Assembly: GCA_023229785.1 (NCBI GenBank)
Contig: JALNYV010000001.1
Span: 620,001-684,000, forward strand
Source of the DNA: Candidatus Dojkabacteria bacterium
Lineage (GTDB): Bacteria > Patescibacteria > Dojkabacteria > SC72
DNA: 64,000 bases
Direction: 5' to 3'
In this document: positions 44,596 to 54,032 of the stretch, in pieces
How positions within the stretch are numbered: position 1 is the first letter of the stretch
Layout of the letters: each line of letters starts with the position of its first letter
Made by a program: the position numbers and the translations under genes
The notes under the pieces: generated by a model
Told to the model about the DNA's origin: nothing
Database searches by the model: none
What the model saw: the letters and a program-made list of their open reading frames with translations, nothing else

Positions 44596-44937
44596 ATGAT
44601 AAAAAATTATGAATTAATGGTAGCACTCAAACCTTTGTTACCCGATGATGTAAGAAAAACTATTCACAAAGATTTCCTAGCATTAGTTAAAGAGTTTGGT
44701 GGAGAAGTAGTAGACGTTGATGTCTGGGGAAAAAGATATCTTGCTTATGAAGTAAAAGGCCACAGCGAGGGCTACTATATTGTATACAGCTTCAAAATGG
44801 TTCCAGAAAAGATAAGTGAGATGAAAAGAAGATTTGAATTAAAACAGGAGATACTTCGATATATGATTTCAGAAGAAGAGCATCCTGAATTAATTGGAAA
44901 AGGTATTAAGAAAAAGGAAATCGAGGCTGAAGTGTAG
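44596..44937 (+). CDS. rpsF: 30S ribosomal protein bS6
   Basis: NYELMVALKPLLPDD at the start and the VWGKRYLAYEVKGHSEGYY segment define bS6. The 113-residue length is normal. It binds 16S rRNA together with bS18, encoded two genes downstream, with ssb between them in the classical order. Confidence 0.93.
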   Translation: MIKNYELMVALKPLLPDDVRKTIHKDFLALVKEFGGEVVDVDVWGKRYLAYEVKGHSEGYYIVYSFKMVPEKISEMKRRFELKQEILRYMISEEEHPELIGKGIKKKEIEAEV

Positions 44938-44998
44938 TTAAAGATTTTTTCATTTCTATATACTAGAATATAACTATTAAATTATTAAATAACAAAAA

Positions 44999-45493
44999 AT
45001 GTCAGCAAGAAGTTTAAACTTAGTTCAGTTGATTGGAAATCTTACAAGAGATCCAGAGCTTAGATACACAACAGGTGGAAGTGCAGTTGCAACTTTTGGA
45101 ATTGCAACAAATAAATCATGGAAAGATGAAGCAGGCGAGCTTAAAGAGCTAGCAGAGTTTCATAATGTTGTTGCATGGGGAAAGTTAGCAGAGATTTGTC
45201 AGCAATTACTAGGTAAGGGAATGAAGGTGTATATCCAAGGCTCACTTACAACTCGAAATTGGGTTGATGAGGCAAGTGGAGTTACAAAATATAAAACAGA
45301 AGTTAGAGTTGACGATATGATTCTTCTAGATAGTAAGGGAAGGCAAGGAGCTGGAATGGATGAGGGAGAAGCTCCAGTTGCGAAAGAAGAGGAAGTAGAG
45401 CAACCAAAAAAGAAATCTTCTAAAAAAGCAGCAAAAGAGCCTGTAAAAGAAGAAGAGAATTCTGATCCATTAGCAGAAGATTTGCCATTTTAA
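44999..45493 (+). CDS. ssb: Single-stranded DNA-binding protein
   Basis: The OB-fold has LNLVQLIGNLTRDPELRYT, FHNVVAWGKLAEI and KVYIQGSL. A Lys/Glu-rich linker leads to the acidic tail ending DPLAEDLPF, the usual partner-binding tip. It protects single strands in replication and repair. Confidence 0.96.
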   Translation: MSARSLNLVQLIGNLTRDPELRYTTGGSAVATFGIATNKSWKDEAGELKELAEFHNVVAWGKLAEICQQLLGKGMKVYIQGSLTTRNWVDEASGVTKYKTEVRVDDMILLDSKGRQGAGMDEGEAPVAKEEEVEQPKKKSSKKAAKEPVKEEENSDPLAEDLPF

Positions 45494-45509
45494 TTATTAA
45501 TTGCGAAAT

Positions 45510-45827
45510 ATGAGTGAAATAGAAGTAAAAACAACATTAGCAGACGTATTTGATGAGGGTGCTATAACTGGTGGCTCTATGGGAAAAAAGAAGGATAAGA
45601 GAAAGAGAAGGAAGATAGTTTTAAATCTTAAATGTCCTCTTTGCGAAGGCGGAGTTAAGGGTGTTACATATAAAGATGTTTACCAATTGAAAAAGTTTAC
45701 ATCTGTGAGGGGAAAGATTATCTCTACTGAGAAATCAGGAGTATGTCACAAGCATCAAAGACAACTTGCAACTGCTATTAAAAGGGCAAGGTATATGGCA
45801 TTAATGCCTTATGCTGCAATGGACTAA
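45510..45827 (+). CDS. rpsR: 30S ribosomal protein bS18 with N-terminal extension
   Basis: The core KDVYQLKKFTSVRGKII, then KHQRQLATAIKRARYMALMPY is bS18. Cysteines in KCPLCEGG and GVCHKH suggest a zinc-binding form. About 30 residues precede the core, an acidic stretch then a basic one, which is longer than usual. I start at ATG 45510; a TTG at 45501 is in frame. Confidence 0.92.
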   Translation: MSEIEVKTTLADVFDEGAITGGSMGKKKDKRKRRKIVLNLKCPLCEGGVKGVTYKDVYQLKKFTSVRGKIISTEKSGVCHKHQRQLATAIKRARYMALMPYAAMD

Positions 45828-45854
45828 CCCGTAATATATCTTCATTGAAAATAG

Positions 45855-45883
45855 TTGGCATCTGCTGTAAATTGAGATATATC
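45855..45883 (+). promoter_or_regulatory. Promoter of the 45897 gene
   Basis: TTGGCA (45855-45860), 17 bases, TATATC (45878-45883); the expected start of transcription is about seven bases before TTG 45897. Confidence 0.5.
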
Positions 45884-45896
45884 AATATTTTAGCAT

Positions 45897-47231
45897 TTGC
45901 AAAATTTGAAACTGCCACAACTTGAGAAAAATGCATATTTAGCAATATATATTTCAGATAGTACGATAAATGCACATTTAATATATGCAGACTATGTTTC
46001 TGGAAGAAACTATACACTCTCTGATACAACACTTTTAGATTTTCAAAATCCTGAGATTTCCGATACACGATTTTGGAAACAGTATTTCGAAGAGATACAA
46101 AAAAAGTTTAATTGGGAGATTCTTCGTGGAAAGGAAATCATTAACTTCGCAGCAGAAGGAATAGGGGTTAGTGCAGTAACAGTATATGTAAGTGAGAGTG
46201 GATCATCAAAAGAAAGGGTTGTAAGTGGAATACGGGAGGTATGTTTAGAGGCAAAATTTGAAATTATCTCTGAAAAATATATTGAAAAACTTCTTGAATC
46301 ATATTCAAAAAAAGATGGTTGGGAGGATATATTTCTGGTTAACTTAGACCTTTTTGAATTCACAGTAAGGAGATATACAAAAAACACTGGTAGGATATCT
46401 CTGAAGAGTGAGAATGAATATGGAAAGTATAATTCTTCTAAAATATCGTGGCTTTCACGCGAAAACCTAATAAATAATATTAGCAATACAAAACTAAAAG
46501 CATTTTTAGCCTTTGATTGCCCAGAAACAAAGAGAGAGAATATGTGGGCGAATTTTGTGTTAAATCCTTCTCTTAAAACTGATAGTCCAATTATCTCAGA
46601 TGTGCTTAGAAGCTATATTACAATACAACTTTTGACAATTCTAAATGAAAACAAAGGAAAATATCTTGATTGTGGGTATAAAGGGAAGACGTTGATAGTT
46701 CTATCTGGAAGTATAAGTAATGAGAATAATAAAAAGTTCTTAATTTCAATACTTGATGGGCTTGAAGCAAGAGGAGAGATTAGTGTTTTGGTTGATAAAG
46801 GTTCAAAGTTTCTAACTTTAGGCGAGAAATATATAAAAGGAATTGAAAATGATGAGTTTGTTGTAGGAAGAGGGGATATATATGAGCAGATGTACAAAAT
46901 ATATGTTTGCGAAGGAGTAAGTGGAAGTAAAAAGTCAGTTATCCTTACAGGGAGAGTTGAAAGCAGTGAACAAGAAAGCCGTGATTTATTTTCACTTTAC
47001 CCTGAATTTACATATATTCCATTAAATTTAGGAAATTCTGTAGTCAAATGTAAGCTTGTCAAAGGGGCATACTTTGGAAACAAGAAAAAAGAGTTTGAAA
47101 TGGAAAATCTACCTATGCAGATTAGGTACACTGGAATAATTATTGATGGAAGGGCTAAACCAGTGGTTTATGGCCCTGACATATTAAAAAACAGATCTAA
47201 GATAAATAGTTGGTTAGATGAAAATAATTAA
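45897..47231 (+). CDS. Unknown protein, possibly actin-like/GlmL-like fold
   Basis: I cannot assign this 444-residue soluble protein with confidence. The start YLAIYISDSTINAHLIYADY and the internal LVNLDLFEFTVRRY and LIVLSGSISN resemble the phosphate loops of actin-fold ATPases, seen also in GlmL/MutL-type proteins, but key Gly/Asp residues are not convincing. The start is TTG 45897. It overlaps the next gene by 14 bases, so the two probably work together. Confidence 0.6.
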   Translation: MQNLKLPQLEKNAYLAIYISDSTINAHLIYADYVSGRNYTLSDTTLLDFQNPEISDTRFWKQYFEEIQKKFNWEILRGKEIINFAAEGIGVSAVTVYVSESGSSKERVVSGIREVCLEAKFEIISEKYIEKLLESYSKKDGWEDIFLVNLDLFEFTVRRYTKNTGRISLKSENEYGKYNSSKISWLSRENLINNISNTKLKAFLAFDCPETKRENMWANFVLNPSLKTDSPIISDVLRSYITIQLLTILNENKGKYLDCGYKGKTLIVLSGSISNENNKKFLISILDGLEARGEISVLVDKGSKFLTLGEKYIKGIENDEFVVGRGDIYEQMYKIYVCEGVSGSKKSVILTGRVESSEQESRDLFSLYPEFTYIPLNLGNSVVKCKLVKGAYFGNKKKEFEMENLPMQIRYTGIIIDGRAKPVVYGPDILKNRSKINSWLDENN

Positions 47232-48231
47232 AGAGATAGTAAGAAGAGTAAAAAATTATGAATTTCATATTCCATTTGATGGTAAACCAACTAATATTGT
47301 TGAAAGAGGAAAGAGTGTAAAACCTAACACCTTACTTTTTGTAAAAGAGTATAAAAAAGCCATTGAAACATACAATCTTGTCACTGAGCTGAGATGTCCG
47401 TTAAAAGAGGTAAGAGAGTATGTCACACGAATAAATGGTGAGTATGTAACAACAGGAGAGATTTTAGCAGAGAGAATGGTTAGTGGAGGGTTATCTGTTA
47501 GAAAGGTACTTGCAACAAGAGATGGAGTTTTATCATTTGAGAGGCTCGCGTTGGGATTTTTAGATATTCTATCAGAGCACCAAAAAGAAGAGGTGTACTC
47601 TGATATGTTTGGAAAAGTTGAAGATATTGATATGGCAACTGGGGTTACAATTAACGCAGATGCTTTGGCGATACCATGTATATATTCCAACTCTAAAGAA
47701 AAGATAACTGGAAAATTCACTGTACTAGGGGATGCAAGTTCAGTGTACTCCCAGAAAGATTTAAAAGAAGATTATATTGGTGAAATAGTATATGTTGGTA
47801 GGTTTGCATATCAAGACTTAATTACAAAGATACTATCTCTTGGAGCAAAGGCTGTAGTGACGTTTGCGGCAAATTGGGAAGATCTCTCAGATATCCCTGG
47901 GAGGGTATATGTTGTATCTGGGTTTGGGAATATTCCTTATCACGAGAAATATGCTAAGTTCTTCCTGTCCCAGAAAGGATTAAATGTTGTGTATGACGCA
48001 AACAGGCTACTTTGGCCTGATTTAGGCAGATATCTGCTTGAAGAAAACGAGGAATTGGTTTCAGGAAATATAAAGATAAATAACCTTGTTAGAGTTTTAG
48101 GAAATGATAATTTGAATAGAATAGGTAGGGTTGTAGATGGTTCCAATGGAGATGGATACTACACTGTAGACTTCGGGGATCAACAAAGAGGCCTATTTAG
48201 TGAAGAATTACTTCAGCCTGTTAAGATTTAG
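47218..48231 (+). CDS. Unknown protein coupled to the previous gene, KOW-like C-terminus
   Basis: This 337-residue soluble protein is of no recognised family. Early segments (HIPFDGKPTNIVERGKSVKPNTLLF) look like a small beta domain. The last 50 residues (LVRVLGNDNLNRIGRVVD then YTVDFGDQQRGLF) resemble a KOW-type beta barrel. The middle region, with LGDASSVYS and AKAVVTFAANWEDL, looks alpha/beta. It is translationally coupled to the 45897 gene. Confidence 0.6.
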   Translation: MKIIKEIVRRVKNYEFHIPFDGKPTNIVERGKSVKPNTLLFVKEYKKAIETYNLVTELRCPLKEVREYVTRINGEYVTTGEILAERMVSGGLSVRKVLATRDGVLSFERLALGFLDILSEHQKEEVYSDMFGKVEDIDMATGVTINADALAIPCIYSNSKEKITGKFTVLGDASSVYSQKDLKEDYIGEIVYVGRFAYQDLITKILSLGAKAVVTFAANWEDLSDIPGRVYVVSGFGNIPYHEKYAKFFLSQKGLNVVYDANRLLWPDLGRYLLEENEELVSGNIKINNLVRVLGNDNLNRIGRVVDGSNGDGYYTVDFGDQQRGLFSEELLQPVKI

Positions 48232-48268
48232 TTTACTTGTCATTTCAAAAGGAGATATACTTTCGACT

Positions 48269-49507
48269 ATGGAAAACAGAATAATAAAAAGGAGAATTCC
48301 AAATCAGGTGATATTTAAATATATAGGAGTAGCTATACTTGTAGTATCTTTTTTTGGGATAGGAGTGCTAACTGGGAGATTGACTAATCCTTCAGGTTCA
48401 GCAAACAATTCCACTCCTAGTAAGCAGAATTTTAATCTTTTTTGGAATGTTTGGAACACATTAAAGTCTGATTATGTTGATTCTTCAAAGGTTAATGAGC
48501 AGGAAATGTATTATGGCTCAATTAAAGGCATGGTAAGCGCACTTGGAGATCCAGCTACTGTGTATTTAGACCCAACAGAAACAACAGCATTTATAAACGG
48601 GCAAGAGGGAAAGGCGTTTAGTGGAATAGGGGCTGAGCTTGGATATGAGAACGGTCAAGTAATAGTTGTGGCACCTCTTGACGGCTCTCCTGCACTAAAG
48701 GCAGGGGTAAAAGCTGGAGATGTAATAGTGAAGGTTGATGATGTTGCCATTAAATCGACAGAAACCATTTATGATGTAGTGGCCAAAATCAGAGGAGAGG
48801 CAGGAACAACGGTTAAAGTAACAGTACTTCATAAAGGAGCAACAAGTGTAAATGAGATGAGTATAGTTAGGGGTGAAGTTGATGTAGTAAGTAGTGAGGT
48901 AAAAAGTGTAGCAGGGAATCCAGATATTAAACTACTGAGAGTAACTAGGTTTACTGACGAAACAGTTGCAGCTTGGGACGCGAATTGGGACAAATCAGTT
49001 GCTCAAATAGGCAGTGCAAAGGGATTAATAGTTGATTTAAGGGGTAACCCTGGGGGGTTTTTTGATAGTGCGATATATTCTGCAGGAGAGTTCTTTGCTA
49101 AAGGAGTTACTCTAGCAAAGCAGGAAAATAGACAAGGGAAACAAGAAGTATTCAAATCAAGCAGAAGTGGAAAATTACAAAGCATTCCAGTTGTGGTATT
49201 GGTTGACGGTGGAAGTGCATCTTCTTCAGAAATATTTGCAGGTGCCTTACAACAAACAAAGAGAGCAACAATAATCGGAGAGAAAACCTATGGAAAAGGA
49301 ACTGCTCAAAGCGTAATTGACCTTTATGATGGCTCAAGCCTACATATAACAATTGCAAAGTGGTTACTTCCAAATGGCAATTGGATAAATAGTGATAATC
49401 CAATAAAGCCCGATATAGAAGTCATATATACTGATAAGGATTTCCTTGCAGGAAATGATGTACAAATGAAGAAAGCTATTGAAGTATTAAATTCAAAAAT
49501 AAAATAA
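48269..49507 (+). CDS. ctpA: C-terminal processing peptidase (S41, CtpA-like)
   Basis: One membrane helix (about residues 13-33) is followed by a PDZ domain (GAELGYENGQVIVVAPLDGSP) and the S41 protease domain. GGSASSSEIFAGAL carries the nucleophile Ser and GEKTYGKGTAQ the general-base Lys. It cuts exported substrates near their C-termini. I start at ATG 48269, seven bases after TATACT; a longer frame begins at TTG 48200 inside the previous gene. Confidence 0.93.
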   Translation: MENRIIKRRIPNQVIFKYIGVAILVVSFFGIGVLTGRLTNPSGSANNSTPSKQNFNLFWNVWNTLKSDYVDSSKVNEQEMYYGSIKGMVSALGDPATVYLDPTETTAFINGQEGKAFSGIGAELGYENGQVIVVAPLDGSPALKAGVKAGDVIVKVDDVAIKSTETIYDVVAKIRGEAGTTVKVTVLHKGATSVNEMSIVRGEVDVVSSEVKSVAGNPDIKLLRVTRFTDETVAAWDANWDKSVAQIGSAKGLIVDLRGNPGGFFDSAIYSAGEFFAKGVTLAKQENRQGKQEVFKSSRSGKLQSIPVVVLVDGGSASSSEIFAGALQQTKRATIIGEKTYGKGTAQSVIDLYDGSSLHITIAKWLLPNGNWINSDNPIKPDIEVIYTDKDFLAGNDVQMKKAIEVLNSKIK

Positions 49508-49521
49508 TTTAATAAACAAAT

Positions 49522-50658
49522 ATGGAAGAACAAATAAAAAAAACAGAACCGAAGGAAGAAGTTAAAGAGGTAAAAAAACACAAAAGTGGTAAGACAACAT
49601 TTTTAGCTGTAGGCATAGGAGTAGGGGTTATAATTCTTCTTTCTGTTGGAACCTTCTTAGGAGTATGGGGAATTCCTAAAGTCACCTCCCTTTATAACCG
49701 ACTAACCGGTAAGGAAACAAATACTGCAACCGATGATACAAAGGTAAAGGTTACCTCTGAAGAAAATGTAGTTATTGATGTAGTTTCGAAATCAAAAGAT
49801 GCTGTTGTCTCAATTGCTCTATCAAAAGACACAATAGGAACTGGGTTTATCGTTGATAAAAGTGGAATAATTATAACTAATCAGCATGTAGTTTCTGTTC
49901 CAAATCAAAAATATCAGGTAATAACTTCTGATGGTAAAAGCCATGATGTTACTGAAGCTATAATTGATGATACTTTTGATATAGCAATACTCAAAATAAG
50001 TGGAGATAACTTCTCAGCACTAACCTTAGGAGATTCAGATTTACTGAAAGTTGGACAGTTGGTCATTGCCATTGGAAATCCCCTAGGAGAGTATGCTGGA
50101 AGCGTTACAACTGGGGTAATTTCGGGCCTTGGAAGGTCAGTCACAACCCAATCTGGAAGCTTCTGGAGCTCAACAGCAAAGCAATATGACAATGTAATAC
50201 AAACAGACGCTGCAATTAATCCAGGAAACTCAGGAGGTCCTCTTCTTTCCTCAAGTAACAATGTAATTGGCGTAAACTTTGCAACAACAAGTGGAGCTGA
50301 AAATATCTCATTTGCGCTACCAATAAACCTTGTTAAACAGAGATTAGACGAGTACAGAAAGTATGGAAAGTTCATAAAGCCGTACATGGGAATTGAATAT
50401 AATATGGACCCTCTTTACCAATATCCATATTACTCAACAACTCCTGGGGGACTAATTGTTAGGGTTGTAGCAGGTGGGCCAGCTGATAAGGCTGGGATTA
50501 AAGTAGGTGATTTGATAACAAAGATTGCTGATGTTACTGTAAACCAGCCTTTAGTAACAATGATTCAAAAGCATAAAGTAGGGGAAGAGATAAAGGTTGA
50601 ACTGATTAGGAATGGAAAAACACTTACCTTAACGGTAAAGCTTGAGGAAGCGAAGTAG
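49522..50658 (+). CDS. HtrA/DegP-type serine protease with PDZ domain
   Basis: A cytoplasmic Lys/Glu-rich tail precedes a membrane helix (about residues 28-50). The chymotrypsin-like domain carries the triad in TNQHVVS (His), DIAILKI (Asp) and NPGNSGGPLL (Ser). A C-terminal PDZ (about 285-375) follows. It is a membrane-tethered quality-control protease. It follows ctpA by 14 bases. Confidence 0.94.
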   Translation: MEEQIKKTEPKEEVKEVKKHKSGKTTFLAVGIGVGVIILLSVGTFLGVWGIPKVTSLYNRLTGKETNTATDDTKVKVTSEENVVIDVVSKSKDAVVSIALSKDTIGTGFIVDKSGIIITNQHVVSVPNQKYQVITSDGKSHDVTEAIIDDTFDIAILKISGDNFSALTLGDSDLLKVGQLVIAIGNPLGEYAGSVTTGVISGLGRSVTTQSGSFWSSTAKQYDNVIQTDAAINPGNSGGPLLSSSNNVIGVNFATTSGAENISFALPINLVKQRLDEYRKYGKFIKPYMGIEYNMDPLYQYPYYSTTPGGLIVRVVAGGPADKAGIKVGDLITKIADVTVNQPLVTMIQKHKVGEEIKVELIRNGKTLTLTVKLEEAK

Positions 50659-51405
50659 TCCGAAAGAATCATTTATAAACTCGTATTTAAATCCCTTTAT
50701 TTTTTCTTCTAATTTCTCTTTTTGGCTTGGATCTATTTCTAGAATTGCTCCAATTACTCTCTTGTTATCTTTAATTTGATCTAAAAGCCTGAGGATGAGC
50801 ATTAGTCCGTCTTTTCCACCATCCAATGCTATTATTGGCTCAAAGTTCTTTACAGAGGTCTGTAATTTTCCTATTTCCTCAGTTGGAATGTATGGAAGAT
50901 TTGCAACAACAAGGGTAGGGGAGGTTATAGAAATGTTTGATAGTAGGTCAGATTGAATAAATTTAAGATCTACTTTATTGTTTTTTGCATTTAGTCTTGC
51001 GATACCTAATGCTTTTTCGTCGATATCGATGCCTGTTATATCTATTTTTGGAAATATTTTTGCAAGTGCAATGGAAATTGCACCACTTCCGCAACCTACA
51101 TCTATAATATTTTGGAATTTCTTTTTGAATGTTTTAGCAATTTCAATAATTTGCTCTGTTTCAACTCTTGGAATTAGTACATCTCTATTTACGGCTATTT
51201 TTAAACCACAAAACTCACTTTCACCTTTGATATATTCCCAAGGCTCATCTTTTGACAGTCTTTCTTCTATTTCTTTAATTACTTTTTTATCCCCATTCGA
51301 ATACATAATTATCTCTTTTGCTATTCTCAAATAATCAGGATGATTTATAGAATTAAGGAAAGAAATGGTTTCGGAAAGAAGCTGTATATCAATATTATTC
51401 ATCAA
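50629..51405 (-). CDS. prmC: Release factor glutamine methyltransferase
   Basis: The SAM motif [15 protein letters not shown] and the substrate-loop position ANLPYIP identify PrmC, which methylates the GGQ glutamine of release factors. The loop is NLPY where the family has NPPY. prfA lies immediately upstream with an 11-base overlap. The 3' end overlaps the HtrA-type gene by 30 bases. Confidence 0.92.
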   Translation of the reverse strand: MMNNIDIQLLSETISFLNSINHPDYLRIAKEIIMYSNGDKKVIKEIEERLSKDEPWEYIKGESEFCGLKIAVNRDVLIPRVETEQIIEIAKTFKKKFQNIIDVGCGSGAISIALAKIFPKIDITGIDIDEKALGIARLNAKNNKVDLKFIQSDLLSNISITSPTLVVANLPYIPTEEIGKLQTSVKNFEPIIALDGGKDGLMLILRLLDQIKDNKRVIGAILEIDPSQKEKLEEKIKGFKYEFINDSFGLLRFLKLYR

Positions 51406-52498
51406 TATCTTCTCCTACTGAAATGTTCCCTTTTTGTATACAATCTGTTATCTCGAGTATCATATTTTCGATATTTCCATTCATGATTCCTTCGATGTTA
51501 AACCAGCTTACCTTTACTCGATGGTCTGTTACTCTGTTTTGAGGAAAGTTATAAGTTCTAATCTTTTCGGCTCTCATTGCCATCCCAATTTTGTCTTTTC
51601 TGTCCTTACTTCTAGCTGCGTCAGCTTCTTGTTTCATCTTGTCGTAAAGACGGGCTCTTAAAAGATTCATTGCTTTAACTTTGTTTTGGTCTTGGTGTTT
51701 AGTTTCTTGACATGAAACAACTATTCCAGTTGGGATGTGGGTTATTCTTACTGCAGAATCAGTTCTGTTTACACACTGCCCACCAGCTCCTCCAGCCCTC
51801 ATTACCTCGAGTTTGATATCTTCAGGGTTAATCTTAACATCGATTTCAGCTGCTTCAGGCATAATTGCAATAGAAGCAGTTGATGTGTGAATTCTTCCAC
51901 TACTTTCCGTAACTGGAACTCTTTGAACTCTATGTACACCACTTTCATATTTGAGGAGTTTAAAAACGTTTTTGCCTATAACATGAGCAATAATTTCTTT
52001 AAAACCGCCACCTTCACCAACGCTACTATCAATTACTTCAAATTTCCAGCCTTTTGAGTTTCCAAACATTGAATACATTCTGTATAGCTCACTTGCAAAA
52101 AGCGAAGCCTCTTGTCCACCAGCCCCAGCCCTAATTTCTAAAATTACTGATTTATTATCGTCTGGATCACTAAATTTCCTCTTTATTTCTATATCCATTA
52201 TCTCTTTTTCAATCTCTCCAACTCTCTTTTGTGAAGTCTCAATATCATTTTTTGCCATGGCAATTAAATCACCATTTGTCTCTGAGCTAAGAATGGAATT
52301 TGCCTGTTGCCAGTTATCAATATTCTTGTAAAGCTCCGTTATTTGAGCAAAAAGAGTAGAGTAGTACGAAAGATCCATTGAAAGGGAAGACATATTTGCC
52401 CCTGAACTGTAGCCAGTAGCAAGCTTTCCCTCTAAATCTTCCTTTTTCTGTTTAACAAGCTCTAAATTGTATTTTTCCTTTAACATTAATACATCCAT
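51395..52498 (-). CDS. prfA: Peptide chain release factor 1
   Basis: The [21 protein letters not shown] segment holds the catalytic GGQ, and [10 protein letters not shown] has the PxT tripeptide (here PVT) that reads UAA and UAG. The 367-residue length is normal. It is second in rpmE-prfA-prmC. UGA is also used as stop in the window, so an RF2 must exist elsewhere. Confidence 0.96.
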   Translation of the reverse strand: MDVLMLKEKYNLELVKQKKEDLEGKLATGYSSGANMSSLSMDLSYYSTLFAQITELYKNIDNWQQANSILSSETNGDLIAMAKNDIETSQKRVGEIEKEIMDIEIKRKFSDPDDNKSVILEIRAGAGGQEASLFASELYRMYSMFGNSKGWKFEVIDSSVGEGGGFKEIIAHVIGKNVFKLLKYESGVHRVQRVPVTESSGRIHTSTASIAIMPEAAEIDVKINPEDIKLEVMRAGGAGGQCVNRTDSAVRITHIPTGIVVSCQETKHQDQNKVKAMNLLRARLYDKMKQEADAARSKDRKDKIGMAMRAEKIRTYNFPQNRVTDHRVKVSWFNIEGIMNGNIENMILEITDCIQKGNISVGEDIDE

Positions 52499-52534
52499 AA
52501 AAGGTATTGTATATGAAATTGAAGTGGAATTCCT

Positions 52535-52861
52535 CTATTTTGAGATTTGAGCAAGCATATCTTTAAGTGTGAGTGTTGATTCCTTTGCTTTTGGAGAACT
52601 TGCTGTCTTTTCTCTTCTTGCTTCCATCTTTGCCTTCTTTGTTTTAAATGACATAGCGGAAGATTTTGCTGCTCTAGCTTGATATTTAGATACCAAGTTA
52701 TCTGTGTCTACGATTTTTTGCTCACCAGTATAGAAAGGGTGACATTTTGAACAAAGCTCAGTGTTTATTGAATCAAGGGTTGAACCAGTAACGAAAGTAT
52801 TACCGCACGAACATGTCACTTTGCATTCTTTATTATATTTTGGGTGTATATCTTTTTTCAT
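52535..52861 (-). CDS. rpmE: 50S ribosomal protein bL31 with C-terminal extension
   Basis: [23 protein letters not shown] is the bL31 start; cysteines in the CSCG and [10 protein letters not shown] segments make it the zinc-binding type. About 40 Lys/Ala/Ser-rich residues extend beyond the core. It heads the rpmE-prfA-prmC run. Confidence 0.92.
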   Translation of the reverse strand: MKKDIHPKYNKECKVTCSCGNTFVTGSTLDSINTELCSKCHPFYTGEQKIVDTDNLVSKYQARAAKSSAMSFKTKKAKMEARREKTASSPKAKESTLTLKDMLAQISK

Positions 52862-52871
52862 ATCGGGCTCG

Positions 52872-52900
52872 ATTATATCAGAGGGTATAATATGTGTAAA
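52872..52900 (-). promoter_or_regulatory. Promoter of rpmE-prfA-prmC
   Basis: On minus: TTTACA (52895-52900), 17 bases, TATAAT (52872-52877), then ten bases to the rpmE ATG, leaving a leader of three or four bases at most. Confidence 0.65.
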
Positions 52901-52914
52901 GGAAAGTTGGATTC

Positions 52915-53220
52915 CTAGGACAATTCTTTCGTTGGATATCCAAGGAGTGCATTAATTGCCTTATGATTGTTATTTAGGTCAGTGATTAGTAGATTGGTTT
53001 CGTCTGTTTTCCATTCTGGTTGTCGTCCTCTATTTCTGGTCCTAGCTGCTATTATGATTTTTTCACTTAGTATTCCCATCAATTCCTCATAAGCAGTAGG
53101 GGGGATTGGTTTTTCTTCCTCTGTAACTTCTACTTCGAAAGTATTAGGTAACATATTTTTGAATAATAAATAACCAGAGTACTTAAAAAGTATATCCCTA
53201 AATTTAAGTATTACAAGCAT
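52915..53220 (-). CDS. Small protein of unknown function
   Basis: This 101-residue frame has no recognised family. The part after the internal ATG at 53154 ([21 protein letters not shown]) looks like the real soluble protein; the 22 residues before it are hydrophobic and could be untranslated. It lies 11 bases after the flavin-binding protein gene on the same strand. Confidence 0.45.
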   Translation of the reverse strand: MLVILKFRDILFKYSGYLLFKNMLPNTFEVEVTEEEKPIPPTAYEELMGILSEKIIIAARTRNRGRQPEWKTDETNLLITDLNNNHKAINALLGYPTKELS

Positions 53221-53231
53221 GGAAAAGGTTT

Positions 53232-53690
53232 TTAGTTATTGTATATTCTAAATTTTTCTTTAAAATCTCTAGAGTTATAGAATTTTATCTTTTTAGGAGC
53301 GACTTTATAGACTCTTGCATCCTTTGCATTAAGTAAATCTTCAGCTTTTGGCTTGTATCCATTCTTTCCAGAAATTAATTTGAGCCATAACTTCACCATC
53401 CACTTCACTTGCAACAGGTCATTAACCTCAGAGACTTCTCCACTATATTGAATCCCTACCTTTGAGCCTTCGTTTACTTGAGAGGAATTATAAATTGCAC
53501 ATGATACTTTGTTGTTTTCTTTGATATTTTTACAGTGTTGATCCCCCGGACCGCTTATAAAGTACAAATTTAAGTCTTTATCAACCACATAATATACAAT
53601 TGCGGGCCATGGATACTCTCCAAATGTAGAGATAGACATTAAAATTTGAGTTTGTAAATATTTATATATCTGCTCTTTTATTTCTTCCAT
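53232..53690 (-). CDS. Pyridoxamine 5'-phosphate oxidase-like flavin-binding protein
   Basis: The split-barrel pattern is clear: LMSISTFGEYPWPAIVYYV, LNLYFISGPGDQHCKNIKENNKVSCAI and a middle strand VGIQYSGEVSEV. Such 150-residue proteins bind FMN or F420/heme and their substrates are usually unknown. The ATG is five bases after TATAAT, with TTGTAA 18 bases further up, so the mRNA is probably leaderless. Confidence 0.8.
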   Translation of the reverse strand: MEEIKEQIYKYLQTQILMSISTFGEYPWPAIVYYVVDKDLNLYFISGPGDQHCKNIKENNKVSCAIYNSSQVNEGSKVGIQYSGEVSEVNDLLQVKWMVKLWLKLISGKNGYKPKAEDLLNAKDARVYKVAPKKIKFYNSRDFKEKFRIYNN

Positions 53691-53738
53691 ATTAAATTAT
53701 ATAACCAAATATTAATATATTACAAGCCATTATTTTAA

Positions 53739-53766
53739 TTGACATATACTAATGGGGGTATATAAT
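53739..53766 (+). promoter_or_regulatory. Promoter with CsoR/RcnR-type operator in the spacer
   Basis: TTGACA (53739-53744), 16 bases, TATAAT (53761-53766). The spacer reads TATACTAATGGGGGTA. TACT, a G tract and TA recall the RcnR site TACT-G6-N-AGTA, and TATAC/GTATA form a short dyad. The next gene is a CsoR-family regulator, so autoregulation is likely. Confidence 0.6.
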
Positions 53767-53804
53767 CTCAAGTAATAAATATTTAACTTTTGTTTAGTAT
53801 AATT

Positions 53805-54032
53805 ATGGCTAAGAGTGGACCTTCAACATTTCAAGATAGAATTCATAGAGTACAAGGGCAGCTAACTGCAATTGAACGTCAAATAAACAATGGTGAGGAG
53901 CCATCTAAAATATTAGTTCAAGTAGAGGCAGTAATATCATCAGTACAAAGTTTGAAATTAGAAATAGTCAAAAACGAAGTAAAAAGAAGCCTTCTTGCAC
54001 AAATAGACGCTTCTGTCTCACTATTGAAGTAA
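53805..54032 (+). CDS. CsoR/RcnR-family regulator lacking cysteine ligands
   Basis: The 75-residue all-helical protein with RIHRVQGQLTAIERQI, then ILVQVEAVISSVQSLKLEI, matches the CsoR/RcnR/FrmR family of tetrameric repressors. There is no cysteine anywhere; the usual first Cys falls in EEPSKIL. The metal or aldehyde sensing used by known members cannot work the same way. ATG 53805 is preferred over TTG 53790. It overlaps the sortase frame. Confidence 0.85.
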   Translation: MAKSGPSTFQDRIHRVQGQLTAIERQINNGEEPSKILVQVEAVISSVQSLKLEIVKNEVKRSLLAQIDASVSLLK

